Shown here: one piece after another, positions 45,051 to 55,198 of the stretch
How positions within the stretch are numbered: position 1 is the first letter of the stretch
How the letters are laid out: the number at the start of each line of letters is the position of its first letter
Source of the DNA: Moniliella sp. 'wahieum'
Taxonomy: Eukaryota; Basidiomycota; Moniliellomycetes; Moniliellales; Moniliellaceae
Assembly (NCBI GenBank): GCA_003971905.1
Contig: RSEE01000039.1
Coordinates: 497,501-561,500 of the forward strand
Reading direction: 5' to 3'
Length of the DNA: 64,000 bases
Notes under the pieces: generated by a model
Seen by the model: only the letters and a program-made list of their open reading frames with translations
The model's database searches: none
What the model was told of the DNA's origin: nothing
Made by a program: the position numbers and the translations under genes

Positions 45051-46187
45051 TCATTTGGTTGCTTCAATCCTCTGGCGGGGGTTCGCTCTGAACCAAGGAC
45101 GCCTTACCATCTCCTGTAGTCGCTCCACATCTCCATCCGCATACTCCTTAGCTCGCACTCGTACCGTGTAGAGAACCGCCTCAATTTTGCGGATGCTCTC
45201 CTGCGTAACTGACTGCTTCTTCTTCAGTTCTCGCCGGCTGCGAAAGGGAAGTCGCGCATGAAACTCCTCCAACGTCTCATACAACTCTCGGAGCGTAGCA
45301 AGGGCTGACTTGACCACACTCCCCGTCACATCGCCCGCCCCCACCGCATTCGTCGCCACACGCATCAACTCCCCAGCCACATCCGAGATTCCTAGGAGGT
45401 ACCGCGTCGGCGGGACAGAAAAGACCTGCACCTTGTCCGTTGTGCCCATGGGCTCGGAAGGAGAGGATCGTGGGTTGACCAGGTCTTCCGTGGCGCGCCG
45501 CTTGAGCGGCGGGCCACTCGCCTCCTCTTCCTCCGGCACCGACGGGGAACGTAGAAGAGGTCTTGCACTACCCTGTATGGAATCAAGGCTTGATGTTGCA
45601 AAAAGTACTTGAGCGACAAGGCTTCAATCTGCTGGCAGTCAGTTTCCTAGTTTCCTCTTCTTTTCCTCCCCCCCTCTCGATCCTCATCAAAGAGACACGG
45701 GAAACGCAACATAAACTCCTCCAGGCCCGAGCCATAGTAATGCTCGTACCGGTCGGCATCCAGGGCCGAGCCGGGGTCCAACCCTTCCTCTTGTGCCGAA
45801 GTCACGATGGCGGTGCGCACCTTTTCGAGCGCACCGTGCGCTTCCTCTAACAAGCGCGCATTGGCAGGGTGCAGGCTGCCGGGGGCACGGCCCGACGCGT
45901 CCGCCAGGTCCCGCACAAGGTTGTACCGCTGCAGCGTAAAAATGACCTTCTTGCTGTCGGCCGTCACGTCGCGTGATAGACGAATCAAGCGTTCCATCTT
46001 GTTGTGGTGTGCGTCCAGCTCGCCCCGTAGCTCAGTGAAGAGCGCCACCGTTTCCTGTGTGGCGGCGGGGGTGTCCCGCTGTGCGCCACGTGCTTCGCCG
46101 GGGCGGCCCCTGGCTCTCGTCCAGGACCACGATCGCGACCACGCCCGCGCCCGCGGGCGGAAGGGTGGTTGGACGCCGTTCGGACAT
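45051..46187 (-). CDS. Translin-associated factor X (TRAX)
   Basis: Partner of translin in the C3PO endoribonuclease, which cleaves small RNA passenger strands and tRNA fragments; TRAX supplies the catalytic acidic residues. From the ATG at 46187 (MSERRPTTLPPAGAG) a short tail precedes VALFTELRGELDAHHNKMER, LIRLSRDVTADSKKVIFTLQ, and LEEAHGALEKVR. The middle has GLEEF and EALSLKYFLQHQALIPYRVV. The C-terminal half has YLLGISDVAGELMRVATNAV, LRELYETLEEFHARLPFRS and SIRKIEAVLYTVRVRAKEYA. The ELMR helix and the E-F helix match TRAX better than translin. An intron probably lies between GLEEF and EALSL (about 45620-45715), with no perfect canonical pair. Two or more frame changes. About 330-350 residues. 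No translin gene is in the window. Confidence 0.9.
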
Positions 46188-47248
46188 GCTGGTGGTGCGT
46201 GGGGCTAGGGGGAATGAGGTGAACGGTGAAGGCGACCCGCAGTCGCCTGGGCGGTAGCTTACTTAGACGGAGGTTGGAGCGTGGCAAAATTCTGGACGCA
46301 CCTGCGGCCTGGCACCTGGCACGTTGACTACCAACCAGTAATAGTAACCAGCAGCCAGCAGCTAGCAGCTGGCGACCACGTAACAATTTCAAAACCCAGT
46401 CCCACCCCCCCGCCTCGTTCCGCATTCAGGGGCGGAATGAGGATGAATCCTGGCCTCCACGGAGAACGTTACTGCGCCTCCCCAAATGGGTTCCCCGCGC
46501 CGGCACAATTTTTTCGTTCTTCCTCCTCATCGCCTTTGCCGCCTTTTCTTCATCGTCTTCGGCTGCAGCCTTTCTCCTTTCGCCTTTCGCCCTTTGCCCT
46601 TTCTCCCTTTTGTTCGCCTGCCCATGCTCGTTTAGGTATGTGTTCTCTGCTCCAACCTCCCTCTTCCTTTCTGGGATGAGAAACATTGATACACACTGAA
46701 GAGTCCGAGGCCTTCTTTTGAGGCCTGTGCGGACCCATCATTAGCGCTATCTGAATTATGCCCAACTACGTGAAAGGAAGGCTGTGTACTGACTTTCGAT
46801 CTGCTTCAGTTCCTCTTCTCCAGTGTGGGCCAGTTGTGTGAGCCGGCCGGTGAGTTCTCTGGTAAGTTCTGTTCTCTTCGTTTGTGTTGTTATGCCTTGT
46901 TTCTCCCTCATGCTTTACTTGGAGCGTGGCTAGTAGCACACATGTAGTTGCTTGAGGGCCTGTTGAGCCAGTGAGGTCGAAGAAAGAGAGCCAATACGAA
47001 ACTGCACTGTTGCCAGGGGCTGCTGGTAAAAAATGGCGACACTTAATTGCTCGGCGCCGGAACCCTAGCACGCGTTTGCACCGTCTTGCTCCCATCGGTC
47101 TTGGTCTTGGACTGGGCAACCAAAACCATCACGACGGCGAGGCAACAACAAGCGGAAGGCACGCGACGCGTCTACATCACCGTCGGTGCCAACCGCGTTA
47201 CGTTGCATACGTCCGTTTTCGTCTCCTCTTATCTCCGTACCCCCCACC
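46188..47248. other. Divergent promoter region TRAX / SGF29
   Basis: About 1.06 kb between two gene starts. It contains a pyrimidine-rich stretch (46500-46620, CCTTTCGCC-like repeats) and GC/AT-mixed sequence. No conserved coding sequence. Confidence 0.55.
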
Positions 47249-48511
47249 ATGGTCCTCCGCGGATCCAGCAAAGCGGATGGTACGTCTGCTTGCGTCGCGC
47301 TCCACGGCACTTCTGTACTGACCCCTGGCTTGCAGAGGATGTACAGCTGTGGGCTACGATTCGCAACCAGCTGCGCGAAATTGATGAGCTGCAGGATCGA
47401 ATCCAGCCCCTGCAGGAGGAATATGAGCGGGCCCATAATCCCACCGTCAAGTCCGAACGTTCCTTGGACGAGATACGGGAAGACCTGAACCCTCTGCTGG
47501 TGCGTGCCCACGACCTGTCGGAAAACACGATGGAGAAGGTGGATATCCTCCAGGCTCTCCTAACTTCCACGGGGGACGAGTTTGATTCGGGACGCAAACG
47601 AAGGAGGGTGGAAGCCTCGTCGCCGGGACCGACGATCTTGTCCACCTCTAGCCGTAAGGCTTCCCCCCTCTCTCCCCCCAGGCCGATAAGCCCGAGAAGA
47701 AGAAAGTGTATCGCCGCGCCCCGGCGGGCAAGGGCGTGACCAGCGCCGGCACCACAGCCGTTCCCACCAACACCGCCAACACCCTCTCCTCCTTTGGCGG
47801 CTGGACCGATCCGGCTAGGTCACGCAGGGAACAGCTCAGCTCCCAACTGCCGCTTCGCAAGGGAAGAAAGGTTGCTTTCCGCCAACCGTTGAATAAGAGC
47901 GACTCTCACGCCCCGACGACGGCGAAACGTGGATCATGGCCACCGTGCTCGAATGTATCAACAACGATCGCAATCGCTATGTGGTCAAGGATGCGGATCC
48001 TGATATGAGTTCGTCCCCCCCCTCCCTCCCCTGCACCTCTCCACGGCGTACTGGTGGATGTACGTTGGCTGACATGACATTGCATCAGGACAACATACAA
48101 TACGACCCTCAAGGCCATTGTGCCTTTGCCCGAGTCGTCCGAAACGCTGCCCACCAAAGACTATGTCGTGGGCCAAGACGTGTTGGCAGTCTATCCCGAC
48201 ACCTCCTGCTTCTACCGTGCGACCGTGCGCGGTGGGGGACCCGGACTGAAAGGAACTGAAAAGGTACGTTGGCTGGCCCCGCTGTGCTGCGCGCTTCCCG
48301 CTGCTGGTCTTTGCGGGCAAGAGAAAAAGGGGGGAACCGCAAAGGTCGCTATACAGAGAGAAAACTGACCCTCGCCTAACCCTCGGCATCGCAGCTCCGC
48401 AAAGTGTCTCCCGATTTGCTCAACATCCCGTACCAACTCGCGTTTGAGGACGACGACGACGATGTCAAGTCCGTCCCGGCCTACCTGGTGGTGGAGCGTC
48501 CCAGGGTGTAA
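47249..48511 (+). CDS. SAGA-associated factor Sgf29
   Basis: Nuclear subunit of SAGA and related acetyltransferase complexes; its tandem Tudor-like domain binds H3K4me2/3. Exon 1 (47249-47279) encodes MVLRGSSKAD. An intron (47280-47335, GTACGT to TTGCAG, phase 1) precedes the coiled coil LWATIRNQLREIDELQDRIQ, EEYERAHNP and NTMEKVDILQALL. A linker has KPEKKKVYRRAPAGKG and RKVAFRQP. The Tudor region has TWIMATVLECINNDRNRYVV, KDADPD, then TTYNTTLKAIVPLPES, GQDVLAVYPDTSCFYRATV. After an intron (about 48265-48394) come LRKVSPDLLNIPYQLAFEDD and VPAYLVVERPRV with the stop at 48509-48511. Two or three frame changes occur. The Tyr/Phe cage in YPDTSCFYRA is present. Directly after the stop GTAATGG is tandemly repeated. 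Confidence 0.92.
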
Positions 48512-48537
48512 TGGGTAATGGGTAATGGGCAATGGGC
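48508..48537. repeat. (TAATGGG)n short tandem repeat
   Basis: Three TAATGGG-type heptamers and a fourth variant (CAATGGG) overlapping the SGF29 stop codon. Confidence 0.9.
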
Positions 48538-49613
48538 GCGCGTCTCCCCCGACTCTCCGATCCGGTTTGACGATTATCTTGCTCTCGTGTATGCTTCGCA
48601 ACGGACTTGCTCAATCCGCCTGACTGCCTGGCGCACCCATAGCGCACGGGAGGCACTTGTACAACTGTCGGTGGTCCGACTGGGGCGGCAGAGTGCCTGT
48701 ATAGTTACGACACCCTACCTACTCCAGGGAGACAACGGAGAGTGTATTTGTTACGGGGGACTGGTGCAATGATTTGGGATTGTCTCCGGACGCAATGCCC
48801 CCCATGTCGCATAGACTTCTCACTCAAAACACACGCCAGTCCCGTATGATCCGTCAGACGAGCGAGAGAGTCAGGAGGCAACTACTGCATCGACGGTGCT
48901 GCGCATATCCTCCGCGCGCCCGGCTAGGGCCACATGCGATCATCGGTACGATGCTTACTACCCTTTGCGTCCAGTCTCGACAGAACCCTTCACCTGGGTT
49001 CGCCTTTCTCTCTCTGCAAAGTTCCCACGTCCTGTTCATACCTGCCTTGATCAGCGCGATCCTCCAGTGTATACGCAGCCTTATTGTCGGAGGCGTGTCA
49101 GCTGTCGTCGGCCTTATCGTCCATCTTGCTGCGTAGTACCAACTAGACCAACCCCTTCCCAACCCTGGCCAGCACTTTGGCTACCCTTGCACCTTCTCCG
49201 GCAGTGGTTGCTCTTAGGCGGATGGTCGTTCCAATTCGATTGAAGGCTTGTAGTTAGGAATGCGTCCCATCTCGGGGCCAAGACAGGAGTGTGGTATTAC
49301 AGCGCTGCGAAACCAGCGGGGGCGCCCTTGCGGCCATTAACCAGTGCCTCTTCAGGAGGCAGCGCGAGATGCGACGGACGCAACCAATTTTCTTGGCTCG
49401 GGCTGGGGGCCTTGCATGTGCGATGCTCAGACGGCGGGCGGAGCGCTGCGTGCTGCGCACACGGCGTCTTCAAAGACTGAATCCCAGACGGGGCGCACTG
49501 GGGCCGCTGACGTCAGCGCGGGGTGCGGTCTGTGCGGCGGGCCCGATTGGGTCGCACAGACAAGCGCCGCCGCCCGCCGCCGCTCTCCCGCCAAGTGCGA
49601 GATCAGGGCCACA
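48512..49613. other. Spacer between SGF29 and the PQ-loop gene
   Basis: About 1.1 kb without a gene. It holds copy B of the dispersed repeat near 48.9 kb; the right end is GC-rich and should be the PQ-loop promoter. Confidence 0.5.
48858..49000. repeat. Dispersed repeat, copy B
   Basis: Diverged relative of copy A at 41.2-41.4 kb in the same orientation; shared anchors are AGACGAGCG, CGGCTAG, ATCGG-TACGA, CTTTGCG and GACAGAACCCTTCA, with indels between them. No open frame is shared. Confidence 0.65.
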
Positions 49614-51198
49614 ATGAGCGGCGAGCAGTGCCACGTCGCCCACGACTGGTTCGGCTCCTTCATCGGCGTTTCCTCCTCACCGGCCTCGCCGTCTCCTACC
49701 TCCCCCAGCTCTTGCGCATCATCCTTGCCCGGAACTCCTGGGCCTCTCCCCCTGGTTCCTGCCTCGGCACCACGTCCTCCGCCTCGGGCTTCTTCAACTC
49801 CTTACCCTCCAGTGGGGTGTTGTGCGCTGCTGCCCCACCCTTGGCACAGGCCTCTGCCTCGAAGGCCTGCTCGGCGTCTTCCAGGTCGGCCTCCAGTGGC
49901 TGCTGCTGCTGAGCGTGTATGTGTGCCCTCCTTTGCTGTGGTCTACGTATCTGTGCTGACACACCACGCCCCGCAGCTTTGGCCTCTATCTCTACTATTA
50001 CCCAGAGGAGGAGCGTTACGAGCACGCGGTGGCCTTGGACGAGGAGGACCAGGCATCCGGCGACGGCTCCGAAGACGAGTCCGAGGACAGTGGGGTCCAG
50101 TCGGCGGAGCAGACGCCCAGCCCGTCTACCATTGCCCGCTTCACCGATGCTGAGCTCAGGCGGAAGAAGACGAGGTCAGCAGCAGCGCTTTCGCCCGTCG
50201 TGCCCAGTTTTTGGCCCATGTGGAAAGCTCCTCAACGTGGTCGTGCCCCGCCAGGTCCATCCCCGCTCGGACGCCCGCCGGCTACCCCGCCCGTACGGCA
50301 GGGAGCCGACGGCTCCCTTCAACCCATCGGCGCTTCCTCTGGTATCATCTCCCATTCGGCTTCGGCTTCGGCCTCGGCTTCGGCTTCGGCCTCGGCTTCG
50401 GCTTCGACTTCAGCTGTGGCGACCCCCCCATCCCAAGGTGCGGCGGTAAAGAAGGTGACGATTGCACCGCTGCCTCCGCGGGCGGGCGTTTCAAGCATGT
50501 TTGGGCTCTGGCGCCAGGAGATCCGGAGCAAGTGGCGGACCAAGACCCCCGAATGGGCCTTGGCCACCGCCTTGGCTTGGGTGGCGGCCATCCATTTCGT
50601 CTTTTGTTTCCTGGTGACCTTCATTCTTGTCTTGTCGCTGCCAGGGAGTGCGTTCCCTATCCCTGCCGACCCGTCGCTCCCTGCGCCTCTGCCGCCCGCC
50701 TTTGTGCCCAAGGGGATGAGTCCCAGCAAACTGCTGCATGGCTGGGCGACGTTCCTGGGAGTGAGTGGCACCCTGCTGGCCATGGCGCAGTACTTTCCGC
50801 AGCTACTCTACACCTTCTCCCATCGCATCGTCGGCTCTCTCTCGATCCCCACCATGCTCATCCAGACACCAGGCACGGCGGTGTTTATCTACTCGCTCAT
50901 GATCCGGCCGGGTGTGAACTGGACGAGCCTGCTGTCGTACTGCTGCACCGGTGTTCTGCAGGGCACCCTCCTTGTCCTCTGCATCTGCTTCAAGTTCCGC
51001 CAAGCCAGCCTCGGCATCGACGACTTTGGCCACCCGCTCCTCCCGCCGGGGGCGAGGAGGAGGAGGAGACACTGCCCGCTGTGTTGGCGGCGGCGCAGGG
51101 GCGGTCGGAGGAGCAGGTGCCGCCGGCGCCAGCGGAGGAGTAGGAGGAGCGCTGTGTGCTGGAGGGAGGGGGGCACGAAGCTCTGTCCCGAGGTGTAG
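49614..51198 (+). CDS. PQ-loop repeat membrane protein
   Basis: A seven-helix type protein with two PQ-loops; relatives are lysosomal or vacuolar amino-acid transporters and Golgi/endosomal lipid-handling proteins such as Any1. The start at 49614 gives MSGEQCHVAHDWFGSFIG. PQ-loop 1 is FLLTGLAVSYLPQLLRIILA. An intron at 49917-49976 (GTATGT to CCGCAG) falls within LLLLS/VFGLYLYYYPEEE. A long cytoplasmic loop is acidic, then has a Ser-Ala dipeptide run coded by TCGGCT repeats (50353-50411). Later helices are WVAAIHFVFCFLVTFILVLS, PQ-loop 2 FLGVSGTLLAMAQYFPQLLY and SIPTMLIQTPGTAVFIYSLM. Frame changes occur in exon 1. Near 51050 one more G in a GGGGG run would give an acidic tail (EEEEETLPAVLAAA) and a stop at 51143, probably the real end. 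Confidence 0.85.
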
Positions 51199-51421
51199 CC
51201 GCCGTCGGCGCGGCGCGGAATAGAATAACCCAGCCAATGGATTGCGCAGACAGGCTGTACATATGTATATCCCATCCCACAGTCGCAGCGCATAAATAAT
51301 TACTCGTCAGCCAGACCCGGTGGAGTCTGCCGTGGGCGCTCCTTCTGTGCCTCCACCTCCACCAACCTCACCTCCCGGGCCCGCCGAGCCAAGGCGCGTG
51401 CTGGTGCAGCCAACACCGACC

Positions 51422-53853
51422 ATGGCTCCGGCGGTGTCCGCGCCGCTGTACAGCCCACAGGCAACGCAGGCGGCGGCCTATGCGGCGGAGAATGCGCTGG
51501 TCCAGCGCGTGCTCCAGCTCCCGCCTCACACCTTTCGCGGCCGCAGCGGCGTGCCCTCCGTCCCTCCCCTCCTGCCAATCGCCCAGCTGCCCCCGCTCTT
51601 GGCTCACCGCGATGGCGCCGCGCCGCTGGACGAGGGCCTCATCGCACTCGACCACGAGCTGCAGACGCTCTTTGCCGTGCTTCTCCACCGCCTTGTCCTC
51701 CCCTGGCACCGCCCGCTCACCCCCGAACGTGGCCTGTGCCAGGAAGCCCACACCCTCGTCGCCCACCTCACAACCCGCATCCTCTCCCGCTTCCCTCCTA
51801 ACGGTGGCGGCAGCTGGCCCCAGCTCTACACGCTGCTCGCCTCCGAACTCCCCTCTCTCGTCCAGAGCCACTGGACTACCTATCGCGCCCCCCTCCCGCC
51901 GCGCGGGAGCGACTGGGGCAACTTGATCTTCTCACCCGTCCTCATCCCGGCATCCGCCTGCCCAGTGGATGCAGCCCACTCGCGCCTGTCTATGTGCGAG
52001 CCTTGGTGGAACAAGTCCTCATTTCCACCCTAGAGCAGGAGGAGACACAGTCGCAAATCGTCTTGTTTCTCCTCAGGGACATCTTTACTTCGGCCCTCCT
52101 GATGGGACTCAATGGGGCCAGGCCCGTTTTCTGGGCAACCGCGCTTCACTCCATCTTGGATGCACTCCAGACGCTCTTGGGCAACATGATTCAAGCATAC
52201 CGTCCTCCCCCGGCCAAGAAGCGGAAGGTGGCTGGCCTGGCTGTGACAGGAATCACTCTCCTCTCCTGGGTGGTGAGCTGGGTTGCTTTGGTTGGCCAAC
52301 TTGTCTGTGGCTCCTGTTTGTTCCTTTCTTCCTTCCTCTAACGTGCGAGACCTCTATCGCTGTGCCAGGATCGTTCCCTGAAGACACGTTGGGGCCAGCA
52401 CCGCTATCAACGCATCCTCTCCTCCTGTTTCTGCCCCTGCTTCGCCCCCTGTCATACCTGGAGCTGAAGGCGCTGCGCTGCGGGCGTATGTGACGGCGTT
52501 GGACGATGCGCTAGATTTGCGTCGCACTGTCCTCGGCTCTCTTCTCTCCCTCGTGCTCCGCGTTGTCATGGCCTTCTCCGCCGGCGCCTCGAGAGCTGGG
52601 TGACGTCCCACCTTGCGCGTGTGCTTACAATCCCACAACTCACCTACCTTCTCCGTTCCATTCGCACCGCCGCCCTGCCCTTGGACAAAGATGATCTGCC
52701 CCCGGGTTTCCGGACCCGGTCCAACCGCCTGACTTTGTGCGTCAGGCCGCCGAACGACGCAGTTGGTCCACCCTGCCCGACCATGCGGCCGATGCCTTCT
52801 TCTCGTTTGTGCTGTACGTCGTGGTGCTGGGTCAAGCCTCCTTGCCCCTGTACCCGCTCCCGCCCAGTGTGTGGGTCGCTGCCCAGTCCTACACCGCGGC
52901 GGGGGGAAAGCTGTACTCGTACCCTGTGCGCGACGTTACTGCCAACCCAGTCTACCTCCCGCCGCCTCCTCGGCAGGCGCCCACATGGACACCCCCTTAC
53001 TGGCTCGCGCTTGCATCAAGCTGTCCGTACTGGAGCGCGCCACGCGCTTGCGCCCCTCTGTGCCCCCGATGCCAGCCCGCTCGATACCCGTCTGGCATTG
53101 ACCCTGACTGAGCGCGTGGCAGCGGTGCTGGAGCCTGGCCTGCTCGCCTCTTCGCTTGCCTCATCACCTTTGACCCTTTCTGGCCCCCCTCTTCCCATCC
53201 AGGCTACCGTCGCCGACAACGAAGGTCAAGACAATGGTGGGGACACGGGTGAGCGTCGGACGCCGCGCCACGTAGTGAGCAAGTCCAGTTCCAGCTCGCT
53301 CGTGTCGCTCTCCCGCGTCCAGCTGCAGGGAGGCAAACCGACTGCACCGGCCGTTTCAGGTGTGGCAGTGAGTCGGTCCGATTCGGCAGGCCCGCCAGTG
53401 TCCTCCGTTGGACCAACTTTGGGGCTGGGAAGCACAACACCTGAGCCGGAGAAGACGATGGTGTTCCCAGAGGCTCCTGTTGCGTACTCCCCCGCCCCAC
53501 GTCCACTATCGCAAGCCCGAACGACCATCTTACCCCTCTCGTACGCATCTGCCTCCGTCGCGTTCCCCGTGCCCGTTACTATCGTACCGGAGCCCGAGGT
53601 GCGCGAGCGCGAGATCAAGCGCATCGAGCTGCCGGCCTCCGCGCCTCGCGCCCACCCGCATCGTGAATTTTCAGGCGGGACTGTCGGCCTAGAGGGCATC
53701 CCTGAGACCGCACCGCATTCTCCCGCGCACTCGGGTACGAGCAACGGAACGTTTGGCGAACGCGTCTTTCGCCCGGCCACTTTTCTACCCGCTCTCTCAC
53801 CGCTCTCGTTTCCCCGCCCGCCGTTGCCTCCACTGCCGCCACGGCCAACTTGA
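51422..53853 (+). CDS. PXA-domain protein, fungal
   Basis: The PXA domain (PX-associated) occurs in sorting-nexin relatives such as Mdm1 and in fungal-only proteins of this type; it binds lipids at membrane contacts or endosomes. The first ATG is at 51422 (MAPAVSAPLYSPQATQA). The domain region has LVQRVLQLPPHTFRGRSG, LIALDHELQTLFAVLLHRLV, CQEAHTLVAHLTTRILSRFP, LYTLLASELPSLVQSHW, then YVRALVEQVLISTLEQEET and SQIVLFLLRDIFTSALLMGL. The middle part has VTALDDALDLRRTVLG, VLTIPQLTYLLRSIRTAALP and DHAADAFFSFVLYVVVLGQA. The C-terminal third is disordered and Pro/Ser-rich. No PX or RGS domain follows. Four or more frame changes and possibly a short intron near 52270-52365 interrupt the reading. About 800 residues. 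Confidence 0.75.
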
Positions 53854-54264
53854 CCCCCATCTTGGGCGGCGCACGGCGCGATCTGCAGCGCCACAATTCT
53901 AGCTCTGCTACTCTTTGCCCACCCAGAGTACCCCCCTCAGCGTTTGCTTTCGCTCGCTGAACAGCCTGGCTCTGACCCCCCTCCCCAGGTGCTGGCCAGC
54001 GACAAAATGCGCAAGTCTACTTCTTCTTTCTCGTTGGGATTTTTGTAACTGGTACCCGTGGCCTTGCGCCGCCTCGGGTGGCACCGGGTGCCGAGACATT
54101 GAAAATCTATACCATCATGTTCTCCTGCTTGGCCCTGCGTAGTGCCCCTGGGCAGGTGGTATGGGCGACAAGGACCTCGTAAGCTGAGGAATGAGATCGT
54201 TGGCTGCCTCCGCCTGAAAGGACCCGAGACAGGGTGGTGAGATGGGCACGACGGATGCTGCGAG
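53854..54264. other. Spacer between convergent PXA and ABM genes
   Basis: About 400 bases of 3' flanks. Nothing further recognised. Confidence 0.5.
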
Positions 54265-54672
54265 TCAGTGGTCTGGTACGGGGATGTCCGCCTCGGCGTC
54301 GTTGTCCTTGTCTTTGTCCTTGTCCTTATCCTTGTCCGTCTCCTGCTCCTGCCTCTCCCATGTATAGTCGCGCTCGACACGGCAGATGCGAGTGGTGTAG
54401 GTTTGGTACCAGGCGTCGCGTCCGCGCTGCTGGGCAATGGCGTGGGTGGCATGTTGGCGCCACTGCGCGATGGCGTCGAGAGACGACCAGTAGGAAACCG
54501 TGATCCCCAACGCCTCCTCCCGCGCCGATTCGACACCGAGAAAGCCTGGCTGGCGCTGCGCCAGCCTGATCATGGCCTGCGCCATCGTCTCGTATCCCAC
54601 CTCGACGTCCGTCCGCACCGAGCTGAAGATCACGGCGTAGTACGGCGCGGGAGGCGTGGAGGCAATGGCCAT
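54265..54672 (-). CDS. ABM-domain (antibiotic biosynthesis monooxygenase-like) small protein
   Basis: An intact intronless gene of 135 residues. The dimeric alpha+beta barrel fold of the ABM family is indicated by YYAVIFSSVRTDVEVGYETM, AQAMIRLAQRQPGFLGVESA, GITVSYWSSLDAIAQWRQHA and CRVERDYTWERQ. The pattern PGFLGVESAR followed by GITVSYW and an RDAWYQTYTTRI segment is typical of bacterial stand-alone ABM proteins related to YqjZ; some act as heme or quinol oxygenases, many are uncharacterised. The start at 54672 (MAIASTPPAP) has no upstream in-frame alternative of note. The tail carries a KDKDKDKDKDKD run coded by a TCCTTG repeat (about 54303-54336), which bacterial members lack. It shares a divergent promoter with COG3. 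Substrate unknown. Confidence 0.87.
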   Translation of the reverse strand: MAIASTPPAPYYAVIFSSVRTDVEVGYETMAQAMIRLAQRQPGFLGVESAREEALGITVSYWSSLDAIAQWRQHATHAIAQQRGRDAWYQTYTTRICRVERDYTWERQEQETDKDKDKDKDKDNDAEADIPVPDH

Positions 54673-55198
54673 GCTTGCGTGTGGAGGATGGGCTGGGGGG
54701 GGTGTTGGATGGGTTGCTGGGCGGGGTTCGGGGTATAAGTTGGCAGCTGAATGTGGGGCTGTCGAGTCATGAGTTACTAGTTACAAAGGATGGAGCAACC
54801 ACAACCTATCAATTAGGAACCACGGCGGCTGGCAGATCTGAAATTGCGGCTGGTGCGCACGGCACCTCAACACGGGCAGTGTCTTCGATGCGCGCGGGCC
54901 AGCGGGAGGTGCTAGAGGGGCGTCCAACGGCGGCCAGAAGAGGCGGCAAGGTGGCCAGCAGACCAGCGAGCGTGGCGGCGGCGCAGAGACACGCAGCACA
55001 CCCACCCACACCCAGGATGGACCGGGGAAACAACAAGTTAACCGTTAAGTGCGCACCGCACGGCCACCGCGCCAGATAGCCAAGCTCTCATCACCTCCAC
55101 GTCACATCGCTCCTTCCTGTCCCACCTCCAGCCACCTCCACCTCCATCACCACCACCACCTCCTCCTCCACCGACGCCCATCCCGTTGACGCGAGCCG
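54673..55198. other. Divergent promoter region ABM / COG3
   Basis: About 525 bases between two gene starts. It holds the TAACTAGTAACT motif 100 bases upstream of the ABM gene and a CCACCTC-rich pyrimidine tract at 55125-55170 before COG3. Confidence 0.6.
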
